Source of the DNA: Gordonia polyisoprenivorans
GTDB lineage: Bacteria > Actinomycetota > Actinomycetes > Mycobacteriales > Mycobacteriaceae
Assembly (NCBI RefSeq): GCF_017654315.1
Contig: NZ_CP072203.1
Location: 1,488,001 to 1,552,000, forward strand
Direction: 5' to 3'
DNA length: 64,000 bases
How positions within the stretch are numbered: the stretch's first letter is position 1; every line of letters starts with the position of its first letter. Positions 44,507-52,702 of the stretch are shown here, in pieces. The translations under genes were made by a program, and so were the position numbers. The notes under the pieces are model-generated. The model searched no databases. It saw only the letters and a program-made list of their open reading frames with translations, and was not told where the DNA came from.

Positions 44507-46709
44507 GCGGCATCGGGAAATAGTTGAGTTGATCCTCGGCGAGCGGGGTGGTCCGCCAGCCGAGTTGCACCGCGAGGTCGCGGACCCGTGACCGGCCGAG
44601 GAAGGGAAACGCCGCCGGCGCGTTGCCGACGGTCCCCGGCGCGATGACCCGCACCACGCGCATCCCCGCGCTACCGATGTCGCCGGTGGTGATGTCGACG
44701 ACGATCGGATCGATTCCGTTCGCGAGTAGCGCATCACGATACCCCGCGGCAGATCGGGTCGGGAGTTCGGCGATGGTCCGCACAGGGATACTCGTCGTCG
44801 GCTCGAGCAGATGCGCCATGCGGTGTCGGGCCCGCGGATCGAGGTAGACCTGCTGCTGCACCATGAGGTCGTCGCAGTCGTGCATGTCGGCGCGGAAGTC
44901 GTCGAGGTAGGCGCGGTCGGCCCGCCAGGGTTTGAATGCGCGCCCGTTGAGTTCGCCGTCGGCCATCACCTTCCAGTGCAGACCGTTGGACCGCAACAGA
45001 TCTCGTGATCCCTCCTGCAGCGTGAATGCCTCGGTGAGCGCCTTGCGCGCGGCGTCGGCGAACCGCGGCCGGGCGGAGAACCCGACATTGACCAGTGCGT
45101 CGACGTCGTCGTGCACCACCGACGCCGCGACCGGGACGCCGAACTCGTTGTCGAGGTGGATCACGAACTGGCGCATCCCCGGTGAGAGACCGGGCATCTC
45201 GATGCCGTCGACCGCCGGTAGCGGCGCGGCATTGAGCCACCACACCATCGTCGCGTGACGCTCGATGATCTCCTCGAGGGCGCCGGCGACGGCGAAGTCC
45301 TCGTCGGGTCCGGCGGCGATGCCGGCGAAGGCGCAGAAGTTGGTCGGCGGCGCCGCGGCGAAACCGGCGGAGTACCAGTTGACATAGACCAGCGAGGCGG
45401 GCACCAGGACGTCGGAGCCGTCGGCGAGACGAAGCCCGGGTACCCAGTGCACGCGGAGATCGCGGGTGAACGGGACGAACGGAAATCCGGGGGAGCGATG
45501 CTGATCGTCGCTGTAGAGCACCAGTTCTCGCGGATCGAGCACTGGGATGCCGCGTCGGGTGAGCTCGTCGAAGGAGCCCCAGGTGACCGGCAGGGTGTCG
45601 AGGATGTTGCCGCAGTAGCGTTCCGCGGATTCACCGAGTGCCGCCAGCCGTGCGCTTTCGGCGTCGTCCAACGCCGAGCCCTGGCAGAGAATGTTGTTGG
45701 CCCACGGGCTGACGGCGCGGATGTCGGCGACGTCGGCTTGCCGGGTGGCGAGTGTGGCGGGCACGCGGCGATCATGGGTGACGCTGCGCACGCGGACGAT
45801 GACCCCCGTGCGATCGTCGACGAGGTCATCGATCGTGTGATCGCGATGGACGGTCGTGCGGTGCGGCATCGGCAGAACGGGGTGACGTCGGTGGGCCACC
45901 CCGTCGTCGGCGATCCACAACTCGTGCAAGACATCACCTCCTCCGGCGACGCGATCCGACGATGCGGGGGCACCGTCGGCGATGATGTCGAGCGCGGCGG
46001 AGATCAACGGGGCCAGCTCGGCCGGTGACGCACCTTGATCGCCGGTGGTCGCGGGGGTGCGCAGCACGCGGTGAACGCGGGTGTCCCGCGCGGCCGCGAG
46101 CCGGCGTGCGGCCGTATCCTCGTACGACGCACCGCATCCCGGGGTCACCAGAGGGCCCACCCACAGTCGACTGCGCGTCAGCTCGACGGGTATCCACCGC
46201 ACCCGCATGTCGTGGCACATCCGATCGATGTCGATCAAATCGGACTCCCGTGCACCGCGGATGCCCACGACCAGAGCGGTTCTCGCGGTGAACGCCCGGT
46301 TGACAGCGGCACGAGCGCCCGTCCATGCGAAGGGCACGAGACCGTCATCGGGATGCGCCAGTTCGACGAACGCCTCGACGAGGTCGTCGTCACCGGTCAT
46401 GACCGCGCTGATGCCACGGCGGGGAACTTCCGGCACGCTCACGGTGTCCGTTGCGAGAGTCGACGAGTGTGCGTGCGCGTCGACGAGGGCGCGCAGTGGC
46501 CGGACGGCGCGCGCGAGGTCCTCACCCATCAGGTCGTCGCGACCGGCCTGCCACGCCGTCATGAGTATTACTGCAGTCGCGGCGGGCAACCCGATCACGT
46601 GATGCGATTCGCCGCGGCTGATCACGCACGACGTGGCGTCGAGTGGACGTATCTCGACGCCGGTGGCCGGCGCGATGGCGGCGGAGATCAACGGGCGTGG
46701 GGTTGTCAT
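44499..46709 (-). CDS. E1-like/YcaO fused cyclodehydratase (TOMM-type RiPP maturase)
   Basis: A 736-residue protein. Residues 1-290 resemble the E1-like partner domain of azoline cyclodehydratases (RWIPVELTRSRLWVGPLVTP at 171-190), but the usual zinc Cys pairs are mostly gone (PGCGASYED). Residues ~295-736 are YcaO with its ATP-binding acids in ALGESAERYCGNI (357-369), ALEEIIERHA (477-486) and ALTEAFTLQEG (557-567), ending NYFPMPHA. Such fusions convert Ser/Thr/Cys of a peptide to azolines, or make thioamides or amidines, using ATP. CTGGAG precedes ATG 46709. The peptide gene at 46833 lies just upstream. No azoline dehydrogenase gene is nearby. Confidence 0.85.
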   Translation of the reverse strand: MTTPRPLISAAIAPATGVEIRPLDATSCVISRGESHHVIGLPAATAVILMTAWQAGRDDLMGEDLARAVRPLRALVDAHAHSSTLATDTVSVPEVPRRGISAVMTGDDDLVEAFVELAHPDDGLVPFAWTGARAAVNRAFTARTALVVGIRGARESDLIDIDRMCHDMRVRWIPVELTRSRLWVGPLVTPGCGASYEDTAARRLAAARDTRVHRVLRTPATTGDQGASPAELAPLISAALDIIADGAPASSDRVAGGGDVLHELWIADDGVAHRRHPVLPMPHRTTVHRDHTIDDLVDDRTGVIVRVRSVTHDRRVPATLATRQADVADIRAVSPWANNILCQGSALDDAESARLAALGESAERYCGNILDTLPVTWGSFDELTRRGIPVLDPRELVLYSDDQHRSPGFPFVPFTRDLRVHWVPGLRLADGSDVLVPASLVYVNWYSAGFAAAPPTNFCAFAGIAAGPDEDFAVAGALEEIIERHATMVWWLNAAPLPAVDGIEMPGLSPGMRQFVIHLDNEFGVPVAASVVHDDVDALVNVGFSARPRFADAARKALTEAFTLQEGSRDLLRSNGLHWKVMADGELNGRAFKPWRADRAYLDDFRADMHDCDDLMVQQQVYLDPRARHRMAHLLEPTTSIPVRTIAELPTRSAAGYRDALLANGIDPIVVDITTGDIGSAGMRVVRVIAPGTVGNAPAAFPFLGRSRVRDLAVQLGWRTTPLAEDQLNYFPMPHA

Positions 46710-46779
46710 GACACACTCCAGGAAACAATGGCGGCCGGCAACGGCACGGAACGGAACTCAGACGGTCGAGAGGACGAGA

Positions 46780-46813
46780 GGCGCTGCCCCGGAACGTGTC
46801 CCGGGGCAGCGCC
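46780..46813 (-). terminator. attenuator-like stem-loop between peptide gene and YcaO gene
   Basis: GGCGCTGCCCCGG and its exact complement form a 13-bp stem with an 8-base loop, 20 bases past the peptide stop on the minus strand. There is no U-run, so it may be a partial terminator or mRNA stabiliser that raises peptide mRNA over maturase mRNA, as in many RiPP operons. Confidence 0.6.
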
Positions 46814-46832
46814 GACACCAGCTCCTCCGGGA

Positions 46833-46943
46833 TCACTCCCAGGAGAAGGCGGTTGCCACGTGACCGTGATGATTGGAATTGGGTGCGAGCACCGCCTCCT
46901 CGGCACGTTCTTCTTCGACAGCGACGATCGTGATCTCCGACAT
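46833..46943 (-). CDS. candidate RiPP precursor peptide, 36 residues, His-rich
   Basis: A 36-residue reading frame with a perfect AAGGAGG (46957-46951) seven bases before ATG 46943. The N-terminal 20 residues (MSEITIVAVEEERAEEAVLA) are acidic and hydrophobic, like a leader; the C-terminal 16 read PNSNHHGHVATAFSWE. That part has three hydroxyl residues open to YcaO chemistry (Ser23, Thr31, Ser34), no Cys, and three His in HHGH suited to binding a metal. It lies between the exporter genes and the maturase genes on the same strand, 63 bases after the exporter stop. I do not recognise it as a characterised RiPP. Cleavage point and modifications are unknown. Confidence 0.75.
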   Translation of the reverse strand: MSEITIVAVEEERAEEAVLAPNSNHHGHVATAFSWE

Positions 46944-47006
46944 GGATTCACCTCCTTTCGACCAACTCGTAGCGGACAACAACTCGCCGGTGGGCTCGAC
47001 CGGATC

Positions 47007-48851
47007 TCACCGCGACCACTCGGCCGGGTCGCCATCATCGGCGGTGCCGATCAGCTTGCGATAGGCCGGTGAGGTCTCGACCAGCTGGTCGTGGTGTCCG
47101 GTGGCCAGGATTCGCCCGGCGTCGAGCAGGGCGACACGGTCGCAGGCGCGCATCACCGCGACGCGATGCGACACGATGATCGTGGTGCGATCCCGGCGAG
47201 CGTTGCGCAGGGCCGTGAGGAACTCGTCTTCGGTGTCCGGATCCAGCCCCGCGGTCGGCTCGTCGAGGACCAGGACATCGGGCTCGCGCAGCAGCCCGCG
47301 GGCCAGACCCAGCCGTTGGCGTTCACCGCCGGACCATGTTGCGCCGCGCTCGGAGATCATCGTGTCGAGACCGTCCGGCAGCCCCCGGACGTGATCGGCG
47401 AGCCGGGCGTTCTCGAGCGCATTCCAGATGTCGGGGTCCGAGGCCTCGGGACACAGGAGGTTGTCGCGGACATCGGCGTGAAAGATGTGCGCGTGCTGAC
47501 CGACGAGAATCACGTGTTGCCGTGTTTGCTCCGGTGTGCGGGTGGCCACATCGACACCACCGATGAGGATTCGACCGGATTCCTCGGCGATGAGGCGGGC
47601 CAGTGCCAGTGCGATCGTGGATTTGCCTGCGCCACTGGGGCCCACGATGGCGAGGGTCTCACCGTCGGCGACGGTGAGATCGAGCAGGTGCACCGCCGGA
47701 TCGGATGCCTCGGGATAGCGGACGGTGAGCGCGGAGATCTCCACCGACGCCGAGGTGGTCTCGGGATCTCCGGCGGCCGTCCGAGTCGCTGTCGGGCGGA
47801 CACCGGCGGTGGTGATCAGACGGTGGACCCGAGACGCCGCGGCCGAGGACTCGCCGAGCTTGCCCAGCGCACCGGTGATGGCCATGGCGGGCGAGACCCC
47901 GGCGCCGGCGAAGGTGACCAGGACCGGCACAATGGCCGGGTCCAGCTCTCCGGCACCGACGGCGCGCACCGATAACACCAACGCGGCCAACACGATGGCG
48001 ACTGTTGTCGCCTCGATCAGGCCCTGTTCGATGCCACCGCGGACCGCCAGCGCGCGCCTGGCCCGCTGGATGCGTCTGGTTCCCTCGGCCGCCTCCGCGG
48101 CGACGACGTCGAGCCGGCCGAGCAGTACCGACTCGCGGGCGCTGGTGCGCGCGGCCAATGCATCCGCCGACATCTGCGAGATCGAGTTGCGCAGTGCGTG
48201 GCCCTGTTTCACGGCTGTGGGCAACAGCAGCAGCGGTATCGCGACGACGATCACCTGCGCCAGCGGCAGCAGTAGACCCACGGGCCCGAGCCACACCACG
48301 GCGCCTATCGAGACGGTGGCGCCTGCGGCGGCTCCGGCGACCACCTGTGCTGCGGTGTGCGCGTAGAACCATTCGAGGCTCTCCGCATCGGTCATCGCCG
48401 CGGAGATGGTGTCACCGGATGTGCGCCGCGCGAGTCCGAGCGGGGCGAGTCGGGCAATGGCCCGATGGACCCGAAGGCGGATGGTGTCGATCACGCGATA
48501 GGCGAGGACGTGTGCAAACCACTGCTCGGTCCACGAGGCGATTCCGATCCCGACGACGGTGGCGATGAGTCCGGTGAGCATCACCGGCACCGAACCGTCC
48601 CGGGAGACGAGCGCCGACGCCGTCGCCACCGACAGCAGCGATGAGCAGATGCCGAGCACCAGCACCGTCCACACGATCGCCACCACACCGACGAACAACC
48701 GGGTCTGGTCTCGCATTTGGGCGGACAAGGCCACGATCGGGGCGATCACACCGCCGAGGGTGGTACCGGAGGAGTCGTCGGAATCAGCTGCGGTAAGGGG
48801 TTTTCCGGGGACCAGCGGGGTCTCTGGCGCCGGGATGCGGGGGTCAGTCAT
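47007..48851 (-). CDS. ABC exporter subunit, CydC-like fused TMD-NBD
   Basis: A 614-residue half-transporter with about six membrane segments (residues 50-330) and an ATPase domain with Walker A GPSGAGKST, signature WSGGERQRLGLARG, Walker B VLVLDEPTAGLD and the switch His in IVSHRVAV. The 3' end is close to the peptide gene (63 bases). It overlaps its partner gene at 48844 by 8 bases, so the two likely form a heterodimer. No peptidase domain is fused, so leader removal must be done elsewhere. Export of the mature peptide is inferred from context; a cysteine/glutathione exporter of the CydDC kind is the alternative. Confidence 0.85.
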   Translation of the reverse strand: MTDPRIPAPETPLVPGKPLTAADSDDSSGTTLGGVIAPIVALSAQMRDQTRLFVGVVAIVWTVLVLGICSSLLSVATASALVSRDGSVPVMLTGLIATVVGIGIASWTEQWFAHVLAYRVIDTIRLRVHRAIARLAPLGLARRTSGDTISAAMTDAESLEWFYAHTAAQVVAGAAAGATVSIGAVVWLGPVGLLLPLAQVIVVAIPLLLLPTAVKQGHALRNSISQMSADALAARTSARESVLLGRLDVVAAEAAEGTRRIQRARRALAVRGGIEQGLIEATTVAIVLAALVLSVRAVGAGELDPAIVPVLVTFAGAGVSPAMAITGALGKLGESSAAASRVHRLITTAGVRPTATRTAAGDPETTSASVEISALTVRYPEASDPAVHLLDLTVADGETLAIVGPSGAGKSTIALALARLIAEESGRILIGGVDVATRTPEQTRQHVILVGQHAHIFHADVRDNLLCPEASDPDIWNALENARLADHVRGLPDGLDTMISERGATWSGGERQRLGLARGLLREPDVLVLDEPTAGLDPDTEDEFLTALRNARRDRTTIIVSHRVAVMRACDRVALLDAGRILATGHHDQLVETSPAYRKLIGTADDGDPAEWSR

Positions 48852-50547
48852 GGGCTTCCTGCCTGCCGGCGACGACTACCTGGCTGTCTGCGACGATTCG
48901 GCCCCGATCGACCGTCACGACGCGATCGGCCGCGTCGGCCACCGCGCTTCGGTGGGTGATGGCGATGATCGGTAGATCGGGATGGTTCGAGCGCAACGCC
49001 GCCAGCACGGATCGCTCGGACTCCGGATCGAGTGCGGAGGTGGCCTCGTCGAGGATCAGCAGATCACGATCCTGCACGAGGGCGCGCGCGATCGCCACCC
49101 GTTGACGCTGCCCGCCCGAGACCAGCGAACCGTTCTCGCCGACGGGCGTATCCAGGGTGAAACCGTCGTTGTCACAGCCGATTCCGACAGTCTCGGCAGC
49201 GCGGACGATGACGTCGTCGTCGGCCCCTGCCGGCAGGCCCAGAGCGATGTTGTCGGCCACCGTACCCGTGAACAGCACACAGTCCTGGGCCACGAGAGCG
49301 ACGTGTCGGAGACGCTCGTCCTCGGTGAGCGCGCGGCCGTCCAGCAGAACGGTTCCCGAGTCGGGGGCGAGCAGGCCGCATGCCACGGCCGCCAGCGTCG
49401 ACTTGCCCGACCCGGTGGCGCCGACGATCGCCGTCATCCCGGGGTGGGCCGTCAGCGTGACGTCGATGAGGGTGGGTGCGCTCGCCCGCGGATGGTGTGC
49501 GGTGACCGACACCAGGCGCAGCGGCGGCTCGTCGGCGCTCGGAACCGCTGCATCACTGAAGGATTCGGCGCGCGAGGTGGATGCGGCGGTTGCGTGGGCC
49601 GACTCCTCGTCCAACAGGTCGAGGATTCCCGGGCCCGAGAACGTCCCGAGGTAACCTGCGTGCCATTGTGATGCCAGGTCGCGGAAGGGGCGCACGAGTT
49701 CGATCGAGAGCAGAACGAGGGCGAAGACATCGAACGCGGAGAGGTGGTCGCGCCCGAGGGCAACCGTCACCAGGACCACCGCGGGTATCGCGGCGAGGGA
49801 GAAACCGGAGAGACCCGACTCGATCAACGAGATCCGAAGCTGGCGAAGTGTCCGGTGCAGCAGCGACTTCGAGGCCTCGGCGAGCTGCTGCTCGCGACGT
49901 TCGTCGGCACCGAAGGTCACCAGGGTCGTCATCCCGTGCATCGATTCGACGAACTCTGCGTGCAACTCCTGATAGGCGTCCCAGTGGTCGGACCCGCGCG
50001 CGGCCAGCGCCCGATCCCATAGGCGCGGTAGGAAAGGGAGAGTGATCGTTGCGCAGATCGCGATGACGCCGGTCATCGGGTCGATGACGATCATGGTGAT
50101 TCCTGCGGCCAGCACCACCGTGACGGTCACACCGATCTGTGGCACGTAGCCCGACAGGTAAGCGTCGAGATTCTCCACCCCGTCGACGACCACGGCGTGG
50201 TCGCGTCCGCTACGGCCTGCCCCGGGATCGCCGGCGCTGCGGCGGACGAACGAACGCAGTGCGCGAGAACGGATATCGGCCTTGATCTGCCCCATCACGG
50301 CCTGCGCGATCAGCTGCCGGAGCAGCACGAGGATCGGCCGCGCGATCAGCACGAGCGCCAGCGCCACGGTGATCGGCACGAGCGAGTCGCGCGACCAACC
50401 ACCGCCGGTGAGTACCCGGGCGAAGATCTGCGAGGTGAGCAATGCCTGGGCGAGCCAACTCGCGGCGATGGCCACACCGATCGCGATCAACGCAAGCAAC
50501 GTCGTTCGCCGCCCCTGCCACAGCCGTAGCAGCGCGGTATGCCCCAT
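48844..50547 (-). CDS. ABC exporter subunit, CydD-like fused TMD-NBD
   Basis: A 567-residue half-transporter: membrane domain to about residue 310, then an ATPase domain with GATGSGKST, LVSGGQRQRVAIARA, LLILDEATSALD and AITHRSA. First gene of the minus-strand operon; its ATG (50547) lies 14 bases from the Zur-like operator at 50561. No cytochrome bd genes are present, which argues against a CydDC role and for peptide export with the 47007 subunit. Confidence 0.85.
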   Translation of the reverse strand: MGHTALLRLWQGRRTTLLALIAIGVAIAASWLAQALLTSQIFARVLTGGGWSRDSLVPITVALALVLIARPILVLLRQLIAQAVMGQIKADIRSRALRSFVRRSAGDPGAGRSGRDHAVVVDGVENLDAYLSGYVPQIGVTVTVVLAAGITMIVIDPMTGVIAICATITLPFLPRLWDRALAARGSDHWDAYQELHAEFVESMHGMTTLVTFGADERREQQLAEASKSLLHRTLRQLRISLIESGLSGFSLAAIPAVVLVTVALGRDHLSAFDVFALVLLSIELVRPFRDLASQWHAGYLGTFSGPGILDLLDEESAHATAASTSRAESFSDAAVPSADEPPLRLVSVTAHHPRASAPTLIDVTLTAHPGMTAIVGATGSGKSTLAAVACGLLAPDSGTVLLDGRALTEDERLRHVALVAQDCVLFTGTVADNIALGLPAGADDDVIVRAAETVGIGCDNDGFTLDTPVGENGSLVSGGQRQRVAIARALVQDRDLLILDEATSALDPESERSVLAALRSNHPDLPIIAITHRSAVADAADRVVTVDRGRIVADSQVVVAGRQEAHD

Positions 50548-50560
50548 GTCACCCAGCCTT

Positions 50561-50579
50561 AATGGAAACGGTTATCATT
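50561..50579. promoter_or_regulatory. Zur-like operator between exporter/RiPP and importer operons
   Basis: AATGGAAACGGTTATCATT is a dyad (AATG-nn-AAC-G-GTT-nn-CATT) with 14 of 18 arm positions symmetric. It resembles the TGnnAAnnnTTnnCA pattern of actinobacterial zinc-uptake regulator sites and not the TTAGGTTAG-type DtxR/IdeR box. It overlaps TATCAT (50573-50578), a -10 whose start point falls near GTG 50585, and lies 14 bases before the divergent exporter ATG, so one site could shut both operons. Confidence 0.6.
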
Positions 50580-50584
50580 TGTGC

Positions 50585-51661
50585 GTGACCGTACGAGTCA
50601 AACGCCCTTTCGTCAACCGGGAGGCCCCCGCCGCGCGACGGCGATGGGGCCGGCCCGCCGCGGTGCTCACCGTGTTGGCCGTGGGCACCCCGGTGCTCGC
50701 GGTGCTCATGGTCGGTGTCGGTCAGGTGACCCTCGGACCCGGTGCGGTCCTCGACGCCCTGACCCGTACGGGTGGCACCACCCCGACCTCGGCGGCGGCA
50801 ACGGTGTTGTGGGAGTTGCGCTTACCGCGAGTGATCGTCGGCCTCTGCGTCGGCGGCGTGCTCGGCGCGACGGGCTGTGCGCTGCAGGCGATCGTCCGTA
50901 ACGACCTCGCCGATCCGTACCTGCTCGGCGTCTCCTCAGGTGCGTCGCTGGGGGCGGCGCTGGTGATCGCCACGGGATTCGGCGCGGCTGTCGGGGTGGC
51001 CGGCGCGACAACCGGGGCGTTTCTCGGGGCGGTCGTCGCGCTGATGCTGGTGGTGGGCCTGCTCGGCGGAGCCCGGGCGCTGAGCAGTTCGCGACTGGTA
51101 CTGGCAGGTCTGACCGTCGGCTACTTCGCGGCCGCGGTGACCAACCTGGTCGTCGTCCTCTCCGACAACCGAGATGCGGTGCGCGCGGTGACGTTCTGGA
51201 TGCTCGGCTCCCTCGGCAAGTCCTCATGGCAGCAGGTACCGGTACTCGTCGCCGTGAGTGTGCTGGTGGTGGCCGTCCTCGCGCTCTGGGGCAGGCGTCT
51301 GGACGCCGTGGGGCTCGGTGACGACGTCGCCCGCAGCATCGGTGTCGATGCCCAACGGTTGCGACTGCGCGTTGCGGTGCTGTCCGCGTTGGCGATCGCC
51401 GCCGCGGTCGCGGTCAGCGGCGCCATCGGATTCGTCGGTCTGGTCGTTCCGCATCTGGCCCGGCACCTCGTCGGCGCCACTCACCGATTACTCATCCCGA
51501 CCAGCGCGCTCATCGGCGCGTCGGTCCTCATCGCTGCCGATGCCCTTGCCCGAACCGCGCTGGCGCCCAGAGAGATCCCGCTGGGTGTCCTGACCGCGCT
51601 GATCGGGACCCCACTGTTGATGTATCTGCTCCACCGGCGACGGCGCTCCGAATCGCACTGA
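50585..51661 (+). CDS. FecCD-type metallophore ABC importer permease
   Basis: A 358-residue permease of the FecCD/BtuC family with about 9-10 membrane segments. WELRLPRVIVGLCVGGVLGATGCALQAIVRNDLADPYLLGVSSGA is the family hallmark, and GAIGFVGLVVPHLARHLVG near the C-terminus is the ATPase-coupling region. These permeases import siderophores, haem, B12 or zincophore complexes. The GTG at 50585 has no ribosome binding site and lies about 7 bases after a -10 hexamer, so a leaderless transcript is likely. Followed by a binding protein and an ATPase. Confidence 0.9.
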   Translation: MTVRVKRPFVNREAPAARRRWGRPAAVLTVLAVGTPVLAVLMVGVGQVTLGPGAVLDALTRTGGTTPTSAAATVLWELRLPRVIVGLCVGGVLGATGCALQAIVRNDLADPYLLGVSSGASLGAALVIATGFGAAVGVAGATTGAFLGAVVALMLVVGLLGGARALSSSRLVLAGLTVGYFAAAVTNLVVVLSDNRDAVRAVTFWMLGSLGKSSWQQVPVLVAVSVLVVAVLALWGRRLDAVGLGDDVARSIGVDAQRLRLRVAVLSALAIAAAVAVSGAIGFVGLVVPHLARHLVGATHRLLIPTSALIGASVLIAADALARTALAPREIPLGVLTALIGTPLLMYLLHRRRRSESH

Positions 51662-51697
51662 GCCGCAATTACTCCCGCGAAAGAAAAGGAAGAAACT

Positions 51698-52702
51698 GTG
51701 TTACGAGATCTCTGGTCGTCTCGACGTGCTCCGGTCGTCGGTGGCGTGGCGGTGCTCGCCGTGATCCTGCTCGGCTGTTCGGATGGCTCCGGTGGAGCCG
51801 CTGATTCATCAGCGGCACAAGGGTATCCGGTGACGTTGGCCGATTGCGGCAAAGATGTCACGGTGGCGAAAGCGCCCGAACGGGTACTCACCGTCGGAAC
51901 CGCAGCGGTGGAGATCCTCGACGCTGCCGGGGCCTCACAGAAGATCATCGCGCGCACCGGGGAATTCGGCGCGCCGCTACCCGCCTCGCTCACCCACCGG
52001 CCGGACGACTCCCTGATCGTCGATCCCTCTGACCCGACGACCGAGAACATCATCGTCGCCAACCCCGACCTGGTCTTCGGCTACGGACTGTTCAACGCCG
52101 ACCCCGCTCAGATTCGGAAGTCGGGGATCACGATGCTGACGGTACAGGGCGAGTGCGGACACGACGCATCCACCGATGCCGCACCGACGGTCGACCTGGG
52201 CACCATCGGCGCCGACGTCCGGCGCCTGGGCACCGTGTTCGGGACGTCGGCGACCGCGGATGCTGCGGCGAGCGCACTCGACAAGCGGATCGCCGCCGCC
52301 CGACGAGCGCCGACCGGGCACACCGCTGCGTGGGTCTACTACTTCTCTTCCGAGGACCCATTGTCGGCGTACGGCGGGTCGGGGCTGCCGAATGCCATGC
52401 TGAACAGTGCCGGACTGCAGAATGCCTACGCCGATCAGCACGAGACCTACGCCACGATCTCCACCGAGAGCCTGATCCGGCGCCAACCCGAGTGGATCGT
52501 GGTCAAGTACGGGGGTTACGGCGAGAGCGAGGCCGACGCCCGAGCGAAATTCCTCGCGGAACCGGGGGTGAGCACGCTCGAAGCGGTACGCGCCGGGCGG
52601 ATCGTGATGCTGCCCGCCGACTCGTCCAATCCGTCACCGTCGGCGGTCGACAGTTTCGAGAAGCTGGTGGCGGCCACCGCTGCCACCGTGCCGTCGCGGT
52701 GA
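51698..52702 (+). CDS. metallophore-binding lipoprotein (class III SBP)
   Basis: A 334-residue lipoprotein with lipobox LLGC. The Peripla_BP_2 fold is seen in VLTVGTAAVEILDAAG, ENIIVANPDLVFGYG and the C-terminal SLIRRQPEWIVVKYGGYG and AVRAGRIVMLPAD. Two Cys (LADCGKDVTV, GECGH) may pair. The frame begins with GTG 51698 after AAAGGAAG. It delivers a metal complex to the FecCD permease. Which complex is unknown; the product of the divergent peptide cluster is my candidate. Confidence 0.88.
   Translation: MLRDLWSSRRAPVVGGVAVLAVILLGCSDGSGGAADSSAAQGYPVTLADCGKDVTVAKAPERVLTVGTAAVEILDAAGASQKIIARTGEFGAPLPASLTHRPDDSLIVDPSDPTTENIIVANPDLVFGYGLFNADPAQIRKSGITMLTVQGECGHDASTDAAPTVDLGTIGADVRRLGTVFGTSATADAAASALDKRIAAARRAPTGHTAAWVYYFSSEDPLSAYGGSGLPNAMLNSAGLQNAYADQHETYATISTESLIRRQPEWIVVKYGGYGESEADARAKFLAEPGVSTLEAVRAGRIVMLPADSSNPSPSAVDSFEKLVAATAATVPSR

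Noticed and set aside
47007..50547. Calling the two ABC half-transporters CydDC (cytochrome bd assembly)
   Set aside because: No cydAB genes are present, and they share strand and spacing with the peptide and YcaO genes. The similarity in build remains, so the alternative is mentioned in the entries.
50561..50579. Reading the dyad as an iron-dependent DtxR/IdeR box because FecCD genes follow
   Set aside because: The sequence lacks the TTAGGTTAG/CTAACCTAA arms; the AATG-AAC-GTT-CATT symmetry is closer to Zur/Fur-type sites. Iron control through another route is not excluded.
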